Shown here: positions 25,465 to 34,983 of the stretch, in pieces | How the letters are laid out: every line of letters starts with the position of its first letter | Position numbering within the stretch: position 1 is the stretch's first letter | Source: Bradyrhizobium macuxiense | GTDB taxonomy: Bacteria > Pseudomonadota > Alphaproteobacteria > Rhizobiales > Xanthobacteraceae | Direction of reading: 5' to 3' | NCBI RefSeq assembly: GCF_007993935.1 | Contig: NZ_VITY01000008.1 | Location: forward strand, 248,001-312,000 | DNA length: 64,000 bases | Made by a program: the position numbers and the translations under genes | Notes under the pieces: model-generated | Databases searched by the model: none | Told to the model about the DNA's origin: nothing | What the model saw: the letters and a program-made list of their open reading frames with translations, nothing else

Positions 25465-25862
25465 CGTCGCCCCGGCGAAGGCCGGGGCCCATAACCACCG
25501 CTATCGGACATCACACGTGACCGGTGCCCCGAATGGATGCCGCAGTCTACTACGTCTACATCCTCGCGAGCCGCCGCCATGGGACACTCTACATCGGCGT
25601 CACCAACGACCTTCGCAATCGGCTTACGCTCCATCGCGCTGGACGCGGCTCACAATTCGTCAAGAAGTACGGCGTCACGCGACTGGTTTATGTAGAGGTC
25701 TACGCATCACCTCAGGAGGCGATCGCCCGGGAAAAAGCGCTAAAGGAATGGCGCCGCGACTGGAAGATTCGCCTCATCGAGCAAGACAATCCGGAGTGGA
25801 ACGACCTGTCCCATCTTCCCTGACGGCTGTGGTTATGGGCCCCGGCCTTCGCCGGGGCGACG
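25465..25862. mobile_element. GIY-YIG gene enclosed by perfect 34-bp inverted repeats (putative mobile palindrome element)
   Basis: The first 34 bases (25465-25498) and last 34 (25829-25862) are exact inverted copies. Each end contains the hairpin CCCCGGC-GAAG-GCCGGGG followed inward by the box CCATAACCAC. The only gene inside is the GIY-YIG ORF, which begins 26 bp after the left repeat and stops 5 bp before the right one. The whole unit is 398 bp. Gene-free elements with ends of the same design occur at 10540-10655 and 17835-17956. No flanking target-site duplication is obvious. Its status as a mobile unit is inference. Confidence 0.65.
25524..25823 (+). CDS. GIY-YIG nuclease family protein (UPF0213-like)
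   Basis: A 99-residue single-domain nuclease. The family motifs are visible: YYVYILAS (GIY equivalent, residues 8-16), GTLYIGVTNDLRNRLTLHR (YIG equivalent, with catalytic Arg in LRNRL), and a Glu in REKALKEWRRDWKIRLIE that should bind the metal. The size matches stand-alone UPF0213 proteins (YhbQ-like). The ATG at 25524 (MPRMDAAVYY) or the one 9 bases later could start. Its position exactly inside 34-bp inverted repeats suggests it acts on, or travels with, those hairpin ends. Confidence 0.88.
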   Translation: MPRMDAAVYYVYILASRRHGTLYIGVTNDLRNRLTLHRAGRGSQFVKKYGVTRLVYVEVYASPQEAIAREKALKEWRRDWKIRLIEQDNPEWNDLSHLP

Positions 25863-25920
25863 AATTTGCGGTGACTGCTTTCGCCTCATGAAAGAGCGGT
25901 TGCGAAGCGCGCGCGCCAAA

Positions 25921-25966
25921 AGCAATTCGGGCCGCTGACTAGGTCAGCGGCCCGTTGAAAATTGCT
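25921..25966. terminator. Long hairpin, probable bidirectional terminator
   Basis: GGGCCGCTGAC and GTCAGCGGCCC form an 11-bp perfect stem around a short CTAG centre. AGCAATT and AATTGCT extend the pairing outside it. It lies between the GIY-YIG element and the convergent small gene ending at 26104, with A/T-rich flanks on both sides. Confidence 0.5.
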
Positions 25967-26103
25967 TCGGAATGAAATGCGTCGGAGCTAAAAAATGTGC
26001 CCGCCCCACGGGCGACAGGTGTGGTTGTAAAGAACTTCTTAAGTTCTGGGAATCCGTATCACCACGGTGTTCCCGATTCGCGAGAAAACGCGCTGCGCGG
26101 CCG

Positions 26104-26337
26104 TCAATTCGCCGCCGACAGCAGTCTGTCGCCGCAGGCGTTCGCATAGAACTTGCCGCCGCATTGCCGCTTGATGGCGGCGCAGCGCGCGGCCGGCGAT
26201 GCGTTCTGCGCCACGCTGAAGCCGCACGTCAGGGCGTCGGCGCTGCGGCCCGGTTTGCCCGCCGCATAGGCTGCGCTGGTCGCCGTGATGCACACCACGA
26301 GCAACGCCGCGGCCGCGATCTCGATCAAAAGCCTCAT
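26104..26337 (-). CDS. Small secreted cysteine-containing protein
   Basis: A 77-residue product beginning MRLLIEIAAAALLVVC. The signal peptide ends near AAYAAGKP (about residue 25). The mature part of about 50 residues has four Cys (LTCGF, ARCAAI, RQCGG, NACGD), which could form two disulfides. The ATG at 26337 is preceded by GGAGGA 7 bases upstream, which supports this start over longer versions. No family is recognised. It is convergent with the GIY-YIG element across a strong hairpin. Confidence 0.65.
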   Translation of the reverse strand: MRLLIEIAAAALLVVCITATSAAYAAGKPGRSADALTCGFSVAQNASPAARCAAIKRQCGGKFYANACGDRLLSAAN

Positions 26338-26627
26338 CACGCATCCTCCGCCAAATTGTCGTAAAACCCGGCCCGCACCGCCGATCGTAGCACCGCTGAC
26401 AGCGGCCCTGAAGGGTTCCCGGAGCGGCCCGGTCCTTGCATAAAATACCGGCAGCGCTGTGTACGGCCCCGTCGGGCGGTTTCGATTGCCGAGCAACACG
26501 CGTATCATTGCGATCGAGCATGATCGGGAACCGCGGACCGCGGGATTTCCGAGGGAACCGGCTCAAACAGGAGAGTTCATGATGCATGTAATCGCATCAT
26601 GATCGGTCTGAAGGCAGGGATTGGGCG

Positions 26628-29138
26628 TTGCAGGAACAGACAAACTACCCGGCATTGAACCAGCCGATCGACGAACTGGCGCTGACCGAGATCAAGGGCG
26701 CGATCCTGGCCAAGCTGCGGCTGGCGATCGGCAAGGACGCCACCGTTGCGACCAGGCGCGACTGGTACAAGGCCGCGGCGCTGGCGCTGCGCGACCGCAT
26801 CGTGCACCACTGGCTGACCGCCGAGAAGCAGACCTACGACGCCGGCGCCAAGCGCGTCTATTATCTCTCGCTGGAATTCTTGATCGGCCGGCTGTTCACC
26901 GACGCGCTGAACAATATGGGGCTATTGCCGCTGTTCGAGGCCGCGCTCGGCGACCTCGGCGTCGATCTCTCCGACCTGCGCAAATGCGAGCCGGATGCGG
27001 CGCTCGGCAATGGCGGCCTCGGGCGGCTCGCGGCCTGCTTCATGGAGAGCATGGCGACGCTGGCGATCCCGGCGACCGGCTACGGCATCCGCTACGATTT
27101 CGGCCTGTTCCGCCAGATCATGAACCAGGGCTGGCAGCAGGAATATCCCGACGAGTGGCTCGCCTTCGGCAACCCCTGGGAATTCCAGCGGCCGGAGGTG
27201 GTCTACAACGTCCACTTCGGCGGCCATGTCGAGCATGTCGACGAGCGCGGCCGCGACCGCGCCACCTGGCATCCGGCGGAAACCGTCGAGGCGATGGCCT
27301 ACGACACGCCGATCGTCGGCTGGCGCGGCCAGCACGTCAACGCGCTTCGGCTGTGGTCGGCGCATGCGCCCGATCCGCTCAAGCTCGACGTCTTCAACAC
27401 CGGCGACTACGTCTCGGCCAGCGCCGAGCAGGCGCGCGCCGAGGCGATCTGCAAATTCCTCTATCCGAACGACGAGAGCGCGGCGGGCCGCGAGCTGCGG
27501 CTGCGCCAGGAATATTTCTTCGTCTCGGCCTCGCTGCAGGATCTGGTGAACCGGCATCTCGCCTCTGACGGTGGCCTGCGCAACCTCGCGCAGAAGGCGG
27601 CGGTGCAGCTCAACGACACCCATCCGAGCCTCGCCGTCACCGAGCTGATGCGCATCCTGGTCGACCTGCACAATTTCCGCTGGGACGAGGCCTGGAAGAT
27701 CACGGTCGCGACGCTGTCCTACACCAATCACACGCTGCTGCCGGAGGCGCTCGAGACCTGGCCGGTCGAATTGTTCGAGCGGCTCTTGCCGCGGCATCTC
27801 GAGATCATCTACCGCATCAACGTGGCGCATCTCGCGCTCGCCGAGGAGCGCTTTCCCGGCGACATCGAATACCGCGCCTCGGTCTCGCTGATCGACGAGC
27901 GCAGCGGCCGCCGCGTGCGCATGGGCCAGCTCGCCTTCGTCGGCTCGCACCGCATCAACGGCGTCTCGGCGATGCATTCCGATTTGATGAAGGAGACCGT
28001 GTTCCACGATCTCCACCACCTCTATCCCCAGCGCATCACCAACAAGACCAACGGCATCACCTTCCGCCGCTGGCTGATGCTGGCCAATCCGCGGCTGACC
28101 GCGCTGCTGCGCGAGACCTGCGGCGAGGCCGTGCTCGACGACTTCTCGCTGCTCGAGCGGCTCGAGGCCCATTCGAGCGACCTCGAATTCCAGAAGCGCT
28201 TCCGTGACGTCAAGCATCACAACAAGCTGGCGCTGGCCCGGCTGGTCAACGAACGCAACCACATCAAGCTCGACCCGTCGGCGCTGTTCGACGTGCAGAT
28301 CAAGCGCATCCACGAATACAAGCGGCAGCTGCTCAACATCCTGGAGACCATCGCGCTCTACCACGCGATGAAGGACAATCCAGGTGCGAACTGGGTGCCG
28401 CGGGTCAAGATCTTCGCAGGCAAGGCGGCGGCGAGCTACCGCTACGCCAAGCTGATCATCAAGCTGATCAACGACGTCGCCGAGGTCGTGAACAATGATG
28501 CGTCGCTCGGCGGCAGGCTGAAGGTCGCCTTCCTCGCCGACTACAATGTCAGCCTCGCCGAGGTGATCATCCCGGCTGCCGATCTCTCCGAGCAGATCTC
28601 GACCGCCGGCATGGAGGCTTCCGGCACCGGCAACATGAAGCTCGCGCTGAACGGCGCGCTGACGATCGGCACGCTCGACGGCGCCAATATCGAGATCCGC
28701 GACGCGGTGGGACCCGAGAACATCGCGATCTTCGGCCTCGAGGCCGGCGACGTCATGGTCCGCCGCAAGCAGGGCCTCGATGCCTCTGACGTGATCCGCA
28801 AATCGCCGCGGCTCGAGCGCGCGATCCGCGCCATCGAGAGCGGCGAGTTCTCGCCGGGCGATGCCGCGCGCTTCGCCTCGATCGGGCACGCGCTGCGCTA
28901 CCTCGACCATTACATGGTCTCCGCCGATTTCGATTCCTACTACGACGCGCAGCGTAGCATCGACGCGCGCTGGCAGGTGGTGCCGGCCTGGACCCGCGCC
29001 TCGATCCTCAACGTGGCGCGCATGGCGTGGTTCTCCTCCGACCGCACCATCCGCGAATACGCCGAGGACATCTGGCACGTGCCGGTGCACCCGAGCGCCT
29101 CGCCGCAGCTCGGCAACCAGCGCGAGGCGAAGGGGTAA
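26628..29138 (+). CDS. glgP: Glycogen/starch/alpha-glucan phosphorylase
   Basis: Releases glucose 1-phosphate from glycogen using phosphate and pyridoxal phosphate (PLP). The 836 residues match the family. Landmarks are KRVYYLSLEFLIGRLF near 75, the glycine-rich ALGNGGLGRLAACF near 127, QLNDTHPSLAVTELMR near 328, and IHEYKRQLLNIL near 565. The PLP-lysine signature EASGTGNMKLALNGALTIG lies near 665. The start is TTG at 26628, and no nearer ATG keeps the N-terminus. No other glycogen genes lie in the window; a repeat and a thioesterase follow. Confidence 0.95.
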   Translation: MQEQTNYPALNQPIDELALTEIKGAILAKLRLAIGKDATVATRRDWYKAAALALRDRIVHHWLTAEKQTYDAGAKRVYYLSLEFLIGRLFTDALNNMGLLPLFEAALGDLGVDLSDLRKCEPDAALGNGGLGRLAACFMESMATLAIPATGYGIRYDFGLFRQIMNQGWQQEYPDEWLAFGNPWEFQRPEVVYNVHFGGHVEHVDERGRDRATWHPAETVEAMAYDTPIVGWRGQHVNALRLWSAHAPDPLKLDVFNTGDYVSASAEQARAEAICKFLYPNDESAAGRELRLRQEYFFVSASLQDLVNRHLASDGGLRNLAQKAAVQLNDTHPSLAVTELMRILVDLHNFRWDEAWKITVATLSYTNHTLLPEALETWPVELFERLLPRHLEIIYRINVAHLALAEERFPGDIEYRASVSLIDERSGRRVRMGQLAFVGSHRINGVSAMHSDLMKETVFHDLHHLYPQRITNKTNGITFRRWLMLANPRLTALLRETCGEAVLDDFSLLERLEAHSSDLEFQKRFRDVKHHNKLALARLVNERNHIKLDPSALFDVQIKRIHEYKRQLLNILETIALYHAMKDNPGANWVPRVKIFAGKAAASYRYAKLIIKLINDVAEVVNNDASLGGRLKVAFLADYNVSLAEVIIPAADLSEQISTAGMEASGTGNMKLALNGALTIGTLDGANIEIRDAVGPENIAIFGLEAGDVMVRRKQGLDASDVIRKSPRLERAIRAIESGEFSPGDAARFASIGHALRYLDHYMVSADFDSYYDAQRSIDARWQVVPAWTRASILNVARMAWFSSDRTIREYAEDIWHVPVHPSASPQLGNQREAKG

Positions 29139-29214
29139 TCCCGGGAAGCGGAAATCGATTACGTCCGACGTCATTGAATTCGGCGCGGTCGCTGGGCTAC
29201 TGCTGTTGCAGCAG

Positions 29215-29300
29215 CGTCATTGCGAGCGGAGCGAAGCAATCCATCGCTCCACATTTGCGGAGCCATGGATTGCTTCGTCGCTTCGCTCCTCGCAATGACG
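29215..29300. repeat. Palindromic repeat, TCATTGCGAGCG-type
   Basis: CGTCATTGCGAGCGGAGCGA on the left mirrors GCTCCTCGCAATGACG on the right, and GCAATCCAT mirrors ATGGATTGC inside, forming a long imperfect cruciform of 86 bp. Close copies occur at 39019-39105 and 53865-53950. All three lie just after a stop codon. Confidence 0.85.
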
Positions 29301-29327
29301 GCAGACGAATTCGAATTAGGGACTTTC

Positions 29328-30146
29328 ATGCTCACCAGGACCCCGCACCTTTTCGACGAAGCCACTGCCGTGACCGCCGGCGACAGCCGCTGGCAGGGAC
29401 GCACCAGCCCGGACTACTGGGCGTTCGTCGGCCCGTTCGGCGGCTGCACCGCGGCGACCATGCTGCGCGCCCTGATGCAGCATCCGCAGCGCGCGGGCGA
29501 TCCGCTGGCGCTGACGGTCAATTACTGCGCGCCGGTCGCCGAAGGCGTGTTCGATCTCGATGTCCGGCTGGTCAAGGCCAACCGCTCGAGCCAGCACTGG
29601 TCGGTCGAGATGACGCAAGGCGGCGGCGAGGTGGCGACCTTGGCGACCGCCGTGTTCGCCAAGCGACGGCCGTCGTGGTCGCACCAGCCGGCGCAGTTTC
29701 CCGGCGCCGTGCCGTTCGAACAGCTGCGGTCCTTTCCGAAGCTCGCGATGACCTGGGCCAACCAATACGACTTCCGCTTCGCCGCAGGCGAGCCGAAGTT
29801 CGGCGGCAGCGCCGCGACCGAGCCGTCGAGCCCCTACTCCAAGCTCTGGATCGCCGACCGCATGCCGCGCAAGCTCGATGCGCTGTCGCTGATGTCGATG
29901 TCGGACGCGTTCTTCGGCCGCGTCTTCCATGCACGGCACGAGCTGGTGCCGTTCGGCACGGTGTCGCTGACGACCTATTTCCACGCCGACGCGGCCGATC
30001 TCGAGGCCGAGGATACCACCCGCGTGCTGGCCACAGCCGACGCAAAAACCTTCCACAAGAGCTATGGCGACCAGCACGGCGAATTGTGGTCGCCCTCCGG
30101 CCGCCTGCTCGCCACCACGACACAAATTGCTTATTTCAAGGCGTAG
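29328..30146 (+). CDS. Thioesterase family protein (acyl-CoA thioesterase, double hotdog)
   Basis: A 272-residue cytoplasmic protein. The N-terminal hotdog shows WAFVGPFGGCTAATMLRALM and DPLALTVNYCAPV. The C-terminal hotdog shows LDALSLMSMSDAFFGRVF and FGTVSLTTYFHADAADL, ending GELWSPSGRLLATTTQIAYF, which is the typical TesB-like final strand. It probably hydrolyses acyl-CoA; chain-length preference is unknown. The ATG at 29328 has TAGGGA 7 bases upstream. An upstream in-frame start would lie in the repeat at 29215-29300 and is rejected. Confidence 0.82.
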   Translation: MLTRTPHLFDEATAVTAGDSRWQGRTSPDYWAFVGPFGGCTAATMLRALMQHPQRAGDPLALTVNYCAPVAEGVFDLDVRLVKANRSSQHWSVEMTQGGGEVATLATAVFAKRRPSWSHQPAQFPGAVPFEQLRSFPKLAMTWANQYDFRFAAGEPKFGGSAATEPSSPYSKLWIADRMPRKLDALSLMSMSDAFFGRVFHARHELVPFGTVSLTTYFHADAADLEAEDTTRVLATADAKTFHKSYGDQHGELWSPSGRLLATTTQIAYFKA

Positions 30147-30252
30147 CGTTTTCGAGCGGATCGGCTACCGGCTCGCGTCAAGCGGTAGCCAAATATCCAC
30201 ATTGGTCTGCTAGGACCGGATTGCCTATTTCAAAGGTTGGAGGAACATTGGC

Positions 30253-31269
30253 GTGTCGCTTCTGTTCCACAGCCTTTGGGAGCACTGCCGCATGTCCGAA
30301 GCCGACACTTCGAAGCCCTCGCGCATCGCGCTGCTTGGCGTCCCCATCGAGATCGGCGCGTCGCAGCCCGGTCCGCTGATGGGACCGGACGCGCTGCGCA
30401 CCGCGGGCATCGCGCGCCTGCTCGAGCAGCTCGACTTCCAGGTCGACGACCACGGCGACCTTGCGATCCCGGCTGTCGTGGTCGACGGTCCAGTGCCGGC
30501 CAACACCAAATTCTATGACGAGGTGAAGACCTGGACCCGCGCCCTCTCCGAGCGCGCCTACTGGCTGGCGCATTCCGGTGCGATCCCGATCTTCATGGGC
30601 GGTGATCACTCATTGTCGATGGGATCGATCAACGGCGTCGCGCGCTACTGGCAGGAGAAAGGTCGGCCGCTGTTCGCGCTGTGGGTCGACGCCCATGCCG
30701 ACTACAACACCCCGGCCACCACCATCACCGGCAACATGCACGGCATGTCTGCGGCCTTCCTGTGCGGCGAGCCCGGCCTCGACGATTTGCTCGGCGGGCT
30801 GCCGCGCGCCTCGATTCCATCAGATCAGCTCGACCTGATCGGCACCCGCTCGGTCGATCCGCTGGAGCGCAAGCTGCTGCGGCAGCGCAACGTCTCGATC
30901 GCCGACATGCGCCAGATCGACGAGTTCGGCGTCGCCGTGCTGACCCGCCGCGTGATCGAGCGCGTCCGGGCGAAGAACGGCGTGCTGCATGTCTCGTTCG
31001 ACGTCGACTTTCTCGATCCGGAGGTCGCGCCCGGCGTCGGCACCACGGTGCCGGGCGGCGCGACGTATCGTGAGGCGCATCTGATCATGGAGCTGCTGCA
31101 CGATTCCGGACTGGTGCGCTCGCTCGATATCGTCGAGCTCAACCCGTTCCTCGACGAACGCGGCCGCACCGCCCGCGTCGCGGTGGAATTGATCGGCAGC
31201 CTGTTCGGCCTGCAGATCACCGACCGGCAGACGCCGAGTAATGCGGTGCTGCCGGAGATGGGGGAATAG
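30253..31269 (+). CDS. rocF: Arginase
   Basis: Hydrolyses L-arginine to ornithine and urea using two Mn ions. The ureohydrolase motifs are IPIFMGGDHSLSMGS (first His ligand), ALWVDAHADYN (Asp/His/Asp ligands), NMHGMSAAFLCGE (HG motif typical of arginases), and SFDVDFLDPEVAPGVGT (last two Asp). The GTG at 30253 has a strong GGAGG 9 bases upstream, giving 338 residues. The ATG at 30292 (MSEADTSKPSR, 325 residues) is also plausible and closer to the usual length. Monocistronic, with a repeat downstream. Confidence 0.92.
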   Translation: MSLLFHSLWEHCRMSEADTSKPSRIALLGVPIEIGASQPGPLMGPDALRTAGIARLLEQLDFQVDDHGDLAIPAVVVDGPVPANTKFYDEVKTWTRALSERAYWLAHSGAIPIFMGGDHSLSMGSINGVARYWQEKGRPLFALWVDAHADYNTPATTITGNMHGMSAAFLCGEPGLDDLLGGLPRASIPSDQLDLIGTRSVDPLERKLLRQRNVSIADMRQIDEFGVAVLTRRVIERVRAKNGVLHVSFDVDFLDPEVAPGVGTTVPGGATYREAHLIMELLHDSGLVRSLDIVELNPFLDERGRTARVAVELIGSLFGLQITDRQTPSNAVLPEMGE

Positions 31270-31300
31270 CGCGCGGCGAAGCGCGCACCGCCCCTGCCCC

Positions 31301-31430
31301 GTCACCCTGAGGAGCCCGCAAAGCGGGCGTCTCGAACGGTCGACGGCCACCAGCCGGGCCGTCCATCCTTCGAGACGCGCTACGCGCTCCTCCAGCGACA
31401 AAGGCGAAGCCTTTGCGCGGGGATGACGGG
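31301..31430. repeat. Palindromic repeat, GTCACCCTGAGGAG-type
   Basis: GTCACCCTGAGGAGCCCGC at the left pairs in part with the right end GCGGGGATGACGGG. Internal pairs include GCGTCTCGAA facing TTCGAGACGC, and the hairpin AAAGGCGAAGCCTTT near 31410. It lies between the convergent arginase and pckA genes. Its right end is partly repeated, inverted, at 10507-10528. Confidence 0.75.
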
Positions 31431-31472
31431 GAAATATCGCGGCGCGTCGCACAACATGGAGGTCAAAATAGA

Positions 31473-31497
31473 AAAGGCGGCCACGAAGGCCGCCTTT
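31473..31497 (-). terminator. Intrinsic terminator of pckA
   Basis: AAAGGCGGCC and GGCCGCCTTT form a perfect 10-bp stem with a 5-base loop. On the minus strand it is followed by TTCTATTTTG, a U-rich tail. It starts 25 bp after the pckA stop codon. Confidence 0.75.
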
Positions 31498-31521
31498 CCA
31501 ATCGCGTATCGCTTGCGCGGA

Positions 31522-33138
<1,617 letters not shown>

Positions 33139-33204
33139 GAAGAACCTCCTCGAACCCGCGTATCCTTGTTCGCGCGAATGTCGCTAGTCGCGCCCCGTCG
33201 CGGT

Positions 33205-33278
33205 GATGACCGTCATCAGAATATAGCCTCTCGGCCCCGGTCCGGCGACCTAATAGTGGGGATCGCCGGGCTTGCCAA
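33205..33278 (-). promoter_or_regulatory. Candidate pckA promoter and leader palindrome
   Basis: Read on the minus strand, TTGGCA (33273-33278), a 17-base gap, and TATTAG (33250-33255) form a sigma-70-like promoter. It would start transcription about 105 bp before the pckA GTG. Downstream of it, in the leader, is the 13-bp perfect palindrome GATGAC-C-GTCATC at 33205-33217, a candidate operator. Both are read from sequence alone. Confidence 0.4.
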
Positions 33279-33299
33279 GCCAGTCGAACGGCTTTTGGT

Positions 33300-34010
33300 T
33301 TATTCCAAGGCGGGCGCATCATCTGGCGCAAATACCGCAGCGCGAAACGCTTTCGCTTTGCTTTCGCTTTCGCATTGTTTTCGCGGCGATCAGGCGACGT
33401 TTCGTCGTCTTTCCCGCTGCGAACAAGGTCTTGCGATGCACAAAGAGTGCCAGCGATCGGCGGGCACGCGCGCTGATTGCTGCATAAAACAAGGGGAATG
33501 CCGGGTATGCGTTTCGCGCTGAGGATGTGTCGTCGAAGTAGACTGCCGCGAGTTGACGCTGCGCCGCACTGCCGAGCATGTCGCCCACGATCGTGTTGCA
33601 CGCGGATAGCACCATCTGCTCGGCGTTGAGCATTCAGTTGAGCTCAACATGCCGTCGTCGAAGCTGGATAACTTCAATGCGCGGCATCGGCGAATGTTCC
33701 GCAACGCTCCTTGCACATGGCGCAACAAGATCGCTGGCCGTCACGATCGATGGTAACGCAATCAGCACCTGACGCCTGCGCATCGTCGCGGCGCGAGCCT
33801 CGCAATCCCACTGATTTTCCGATGCAGCGGCAGCGGAGAGTCCCGCATCCGCGTCGAGCCATCAGCGATGACGCGACGCGCCGGCGCGAAATGATCGCGC
33901 TATCAAGAGACACCACACTCGGCCCCGGCGACGGCGCACAGAGCCGCGCCGTGCGACACGATGCCTCGCCGGGCGCAACGCAGCCTTCGGTGTCGGCGGC
34001 AGGTGCTCCC
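33300..34010. other. Unassigned stretch between pckA and the hugZ-like gene
   Basis: About 700 bp with no recognised gene. Notable features are a CTTTCG/GCTTTC-rich tract at 33347-33385, and a minus-strand frame (33319-33633) containing EQMVLSACNTIVGDML that could be a short gene or a remnant. I could not link that frame to a family or find a convincing ribosome site. The rest has mixed base composition and several short open frames on both strands that look like chance. Confidence 0.5.
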
Positions 34011-34745
34011 CTATCCCTTGGCGCGAGCTTCGCCGGCGAGCCGCACCAGCATCTTGCGCAGCTCGGTGCCGTTGCTGACCCGCTCGCGGAAATCCAGCCG
34101 CAGCGTGGCGCGGCCGGCCTGCATGTCCATGCCGTCGGGGTCGCAGCCGGTGCAGAGCCAGTCGGCGCTGTCAGCGCCGAGCAGCCGCGTGGCGTAGAGA
34201 TTCATCGCCTCACGGTGGTCCTCATTCATATGCGCCACCGCACCCGGCTCGGCCTCCAGCAGCGCGTCGGCACCGCCGAGATCGGTCAGAAACTGCGCCG
34301 GCTTAAGGTCGACGATGCGGCCGAACCCCGCGACCAGATGGGCGCCGCCCGGCCGGATCAGGAAGAATGAAAAATCCCTAAATTCTACAAAGGCTTCCGC
34401 CGACGGATGAGCAGCAAGGTAGCGCCGCTCGGCGAGCTCCCGCTCGACGTCTGCGATCTCCTCCGCTCGCCCCGCCAGCATGATCCGGGCGCCTTCCAGC
34501 GGATCGCCCTCGGCGCGCTCGTCCAGCATCAGCGACACCCTGCTGTCGGCCAGGATGTTCTTGGTGTGCAGCGCCAGCCGGGAAATCAGCAGGATCGGCG
34601 AGCCGTCGGGATGGCTGGCCAGGTTGACCAGCGAGCAATAGGGATCGCCGGACCCGGCCATCAGCGTGGCGAGCGCACCCTGGCGGCTGCGGCGCAGCAG
34701 CGAGCGGGCAAGGTGGGCAGGATCGAAGTCGGCGGTCGGTTGCAT
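34011..34745 (-). CDS. HugZ/pyridoxamine-5'-phosphate-oxidase-like split-barrel protein
   Basis: A 244-residue protein with an N-terminal FMN-binding-type split barrel (about 1-150): LLRRSRQGALATLM, CSLVNLASHPDGSPILLIS and LHTKNILADSRVSLML. The C-terminal DUF2470-like domain (about 160-244) includes AVAHMNEDHREAMNLYATRLL. The combination is that of HugZ heme-utilisation oxygenases and related flavin or heme proteins. Whether it degrades heme is not shown by the sequence. The ATG at 34745 is divergent from chvI, and the hugZ-like/chvI neighbourhood is common in the order. Confidence 0.85.
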   Translation of the reverse strand: MQPTADFDPAHLARSLLRRSRQGALATLMAGSGDPYCSLVNLASHPDGSPILLISRLALHTKNILADSRVSLMLDERAEGDPLEGARIMLAGRAEEIADVERELAERRYLAAHPSAEAFVEFRDFSFFLIRPGGAHLVAGFGRIVDLKPAQFLTDLGGADALLEAEPGAVAHMNEDHREAMNLYATRLLGADSADWLCTGCDPDGMDMQAGRATLRLDFRERVSNGTELRKMLVRLAGEARAKG

Positions 34746-34783
34746 GGGCCTATCGGGTCATTTTAGAGGCGAATCGGGCGGTT

Positions 34784-34799
34784 CCCTTTGAAAAAAGGG
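34784..34799. promoter_or_regulatory. Small hairpin in the hugZ-like / chvI divergent region
   Basis: CCCTTT (34784-34789) faces AAAGGG (34794-34799) with a 4-base loop, followed by CCTTTTCTC. The 238-bp region (34746-34983) must hold promoters for both genes. TATATG at about 34823 could be a -10 element for chvI, but no matching -35 was convincing. Confidence 0.25.
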
Positions 34800-34983
34800 C
34801 CTTTTCTCACGGTCTCAGGGTGCTATATGGGGGTCCAACGCGTGGGTCGCAGAGCGTTTTTTGCGGAACTCGGTCACACTTCAGCCTAGCTTGCATTGCT
34901 CGTTGACCGCGTTCGAAGCCCAATTCCACGGCGCGACGCCAGAGTGCCCGCCGTTTAAGCCACTCTCATTGTGAAAGCAGCTC

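Noticed and set aside
26922..29174. A 750-codon open frame antisense to glgP
   Set aside because: It mirrors the codon pattern of glgP. The product is Asp/Arg/Val-rich with no recognisable domain. Very long antisense frames are common in DNA of this GC content.
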